Below, one piece after another: positions 62,235-64,000 of a DNA stretch of 64,000 nt (position 1 is the first letter of the stretch; each line of letters opens with the position of its first letter). The notes beneath the pieces were generated by a model. That model saw only the letters and a program-made list of their open reading frames with translations. It did not search any database and was not told the origin of the DNA. The stretch is from Actinomycetes bacterium (GTDB taxonomy: Bacteria; Planctomycetota; Phycisphaerae; JAACET01): the NCBI GenBank assembly GCA_030614915.1, contig JAUXAG010000001.1, forward strand, positions 125,170 to 189,169, read 5' to 3'. A program made the translations under genes and the position numbers.

Positions 62235-62981
62235 TCAAGGCTCCGGAGGCAAACTGGGAGAAAGGCCCTGCTGACGGACTTTCTCGCGGACGGCGGCGCG
62301 GGCGATGTAGATGAGGGCATCGTGGGGTTCGAAGGCCTTTTTGGGCGAGTGCTGAGGCGGCGGGGCCTGGTCCGGGCCAGTGATAGCGTTGAGCCTACTT
62401 TCCAGGGCGGCGACCTTTTCGTTGAGCAGCCTCAATTGGGCAGTGCAGTCGATGAGGGCTTTTTCATACCGGGCCATCTGTCCGCTCAACTGAGCGAGCG
62501 GATAAGACGACCGTCGAGCGGGTTCAGGTGCAGAAGAAAGGCCGGGGCCCTGACGGACAGGTCGAGGTAGTAAGTCAGCCATGGCCGAGGCGGCAGGCGG
62601 GGGTAGTTGGGCGTTGGGCTGGGAAAAACTGCTGGGCCGTATAGCCAGGGCAGAATAGTCGGAGGATAGGGGCAAATCAGAGGAAGAATTAATTCCCACG
62701 AGAAAAGACAAATCGCCGAGGCGGAGGATGTCGGCGTTGTGGAGAGGCTGGCGGATGGCCCGACGGCTGTTGACGTAAGTGCCATTAAGACTGTGGAGGT
62801 CGGTTATGAAAACGGCGTTTGGGGCGACGTCAACGATACAATGCCAACGGGAAAGGGTGGGGGAATCGAGGTGGAGGCTGCAATTGGGGTCGCTGCCAAT
62901 GAGAGTGGAGCCGGAATTGAGAAGGTAAGTGTCGGGCAGGGCGGATTGGCCATCAAGTAGTAATCTGAGGCTAACATTCAT
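62235..62981 (-). CDS. FHA-domain protein
   Basis: From the ATG at 62981 it encodes 248 residues. The forkhead-associated domain occupies about 1-100: LNSGSTLIGSDPNCSLHLDS, LSRWHCIVDV (usual SRxHA) and DLHSLNGTYVNSRRA. A Pro/Ser-rich linker and a coiled coil (LLNEKVAALESRLNAI) follow. FHA domains bind phosphothreonine, so it may read a Ser/Thr kinase. It lies between a tyrosine-kinase-like gene and thioredoxin, all leftward, so a link to exopolysaccharide control is plausible. Confidence 0.87.
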   Translation of the reverse strand: MNVSLRLLLDGQSALPDTYLLNSGSTLIGSDPNCSLHLDSPTLSRWHCIVDVAPNAVFITDLHSLNGTYVNSRRAIRQPLHNADILRLGDLSFLVGINSSSDLPLSSDYSALAIRPSSFSQPNAQLPPPAASAMADLLPRPVRQGPGLSSAPEPARRSSYPLAQLSGQMARYEKALIDCTAQLRLLNEKVAALESRLNAITGPDQAPPPQHSPKKAFEPHDALIYIARAAVREKVRQQGLSPSLPPEP

Positions 62982-63143
62982 GGCGGTAAGATAAATCAAA
63001 GATAAGAAATCAAAAAGCAAAGTGACAGATCAAAATTCAAAAAGTGAAGGATAAAATTGGAGCTTCTACATGTAATTTTGATCCTCGGGTTTCCAAGGGA
63101 GGCCTATGAAGCAGGCCGTGGCAATCTTGAGCGTCCGAAAGGT

Positions 63144-63172
63144 TGAGATTGCTTCGCTTCGCTCGCAATGAC
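63144..63172. repeat. Partial CATTGCGAG repeat
   Basis: GAGATTGCTTCGCTTCGCTC then GCAATGAC: half of the palindromic family at 1448-1629 and 16704-16876. Confidence 0.6.
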
Positions 63173-63199
63173 ATCCGGCAGTTGAGCTGTTACAGACTA

Positions 63200-64000
63200 C
63201 TAGGTGTTCAAGACCGAGCCGATAACGGAGGCCCCGAGCTCCTCAAGGATGGCGGTGGCTCGGCGGGCCTGGCCGGAACGGGTAGAGCGAGCACTGAAAG
63301 AACAAATAACGCCGTCGGCCAAGGCGGCGATTATACGGCCTTCAGGACAATCGAGTAAAGGTGGAGCGTCGATGATAACGTGCTCAAATCTCTGGGCCAC
63401 CGAATCAATCAGAACTCGACAAGAAGGGGAACTCAAGAGCTCCGCTGAGTGCTCCAAGTGGGAGCCGGCGGGCATAACCGAAAGACGCTCTATACGGGTT
63501 CGACAGAGAGCTTGGGTCAGTGAGGCTGGATTACGCAGGACGTCGGACCAACCAGGCGATTCAGGCAGGTCAAAGACGTCGGCCAAGGCAGGGTTGTCCA
63601 GGTCGGCATCGAGCAGGAGGACGGTTCGTCCGGCCCGGGCCATGCTGATGGCCAAGTTGACACTCAAAGTGGTTTTTGTCTCGGCGGCAGTGGGTGCGGT
63701 CAGGACGATAGTACGCGGGGGTGCAGTATGGCCGAAGAGCAGGGCGGTTCGAATGTTGCGGTACTGGTCGTTGACATAATCGACCATGGAAACTTCCTGT
63801 GGCAACCAGAGCTCGTCCGTCTGGGCGTCATCAGAGCTGGGCAGAGAAGCAAGCACGGGTATGCCGACGCGACGGATGATATCTTCGGCATGGGTCAGGC
63901 GGGAATCGTAATGTTCGACCAGGGAGCCGATTCCGAGGGCCAGCAAAGCGGCCAAGAACGGACTGCCGATGATAAAGAACCAGCGGAGGTCGCTGGCCTT
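63200..64000 (-). CDS. C-terminal part of a Wzc-like chain-length/tyrosine-kinase ATPase (partial)
   Basis: The frame remains open to the right edge, so the gene's start lies outside the window. From the edge it reads a transmembrane helix (WFFIIGSPFLAALLALGIGS), then a cytoplasmic BY-kinase-type domain with Walker A-like TAPTAAETKTTLSVNLA, Walker A' LLLDADLDNPAL and Walker B HVIIDAPPLL. The classical Walker A GEGKST is replaced by AAETKTT: the Lys is kept but the glycines are lost. No C-terminal tyrosine cluster is present (ends GASVIGSVLNT). It probably controls exopolysaccharide chain length and fits with the phosphomannomutase and PEP-CTERM remnant. Confidence 0.9.
   Translation of the reverse strand, partial: KASDLRWFFIIGSPFLAALLALGIGSLVEHYDSRLTHAEDIIRRVGIPVLASLPSSDDAQTDELWLPQEVSMVDYVNDQYRNIRTALLFGHTAPPRTIVLTAPTAAETKTTLSVNLAISMARAGRTVLLLDADLDNPALADVFDLPESPGWSDVLRNPASLTQALCRTRIERLSVMPAGSHLEHSAELLSSPSCRVLIDSVAQRFEHVIIDAPPLLDCPEGRIIAALADGVICSFSARSTRSGQARRATAILEELGASVIGSVLNT

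Overview
The window reads as a bacterial chromosome segment of moderately high GC, most likely from an anaerobic or sediment-type member of the Planctomycetota (Phycisphaerae-like). That placement is an inference. It rests on a PEP-CTERM sorting signal, a FlgI-like domain fused to a repeat-bearing lipoprotein, a PqqD/M50/HlyD protein next to a short SecA-like ATPase, a DUF3467 protein, a DUF1638 protein, an RRM protein with a glycine tail and two histone-like proteins. No rRNA, CRISPR array, complete insertion sequence or prophage is visible. Family names come from recognising motifs by eye; no database search was run.

Layout. 1-16 kb: hisF, a phosphodiesterase-like gene, smc, a FlgI-like lipoprotein, nrdR, a YggS-type PLP protein, an unknown membrane pair, a stand-alone Clp N-domain protein, a von Willebrand A protein and gpsA, with tRNA-Met/Ile2(CAT), tRNA-Leu(TAG) and tRNA-Arg(ACG). 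16-21 kb: a decayed PEP-CTERM gene, a response regulator/histidine kinase operon and moeB. 21-25 kb: an RND/MMPL exporter, a 64-residue histone-fold gene and an amidase-like protein. 25-31 kb: prepilin peptidase, LapA-like, OmpA-like lipoprotein, hisH-hisA-plsY and one AT-rich orphan. 31-39 kb: one long minus-strand operon with a complete bacillithiol pathway (bshC, bshB, bshA), a methyltransferase, a metallo-beta-lactamase-fold hydrolase and NAD-precursor genes (pncA, pncB) plus DUF1638. 39-42 kb: a phosphoesterase with yidC, then tRNA-His. 42-44 kb: an AT-rich two-gene cassette, a three-cysteine-motif DUF5131 protein and its TcmP partner. 44-51.5 kb: a five-gene operon joining a SecA-like ATPase, a PqqD-M50-HlyD membrane protein, a GAF-HlyD protein, DUF3467 and a periplasmic adaptor. 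51.9-58.5 kb: tRNA-Ser, then an operon for deoxysugar or glycolate/glyoxylate metabolism. 58.9-64 kb: RRM protein, tRNA-Lys, a 57-residue histone H1-like gene, phosphomannomutase, thioredoxin, an FHA protein and the C-terminal part of a chain-length/tyrosine-kinase type ATPase cut by the right edge.

How it fits together. hisF at the left edge is separated from hisH-hisA by about 27 kb. The PEP-CTERM remnant, phosphomannomutase and the Wzc-like ATPase point to exopolysaccharide production. The strongest candidates for little-described biology are the SecA-like/PqqD-M50/HlyD operon (a possible dedicated export machine), the DUF5131-TcmP pair, and the co-occurrence of a histone-fold protein and an H1-like protein. 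The intergenic space is rich in dispersed palindromic repeats and includes one 270-bp element with 22-bp terminal inverted repeats.
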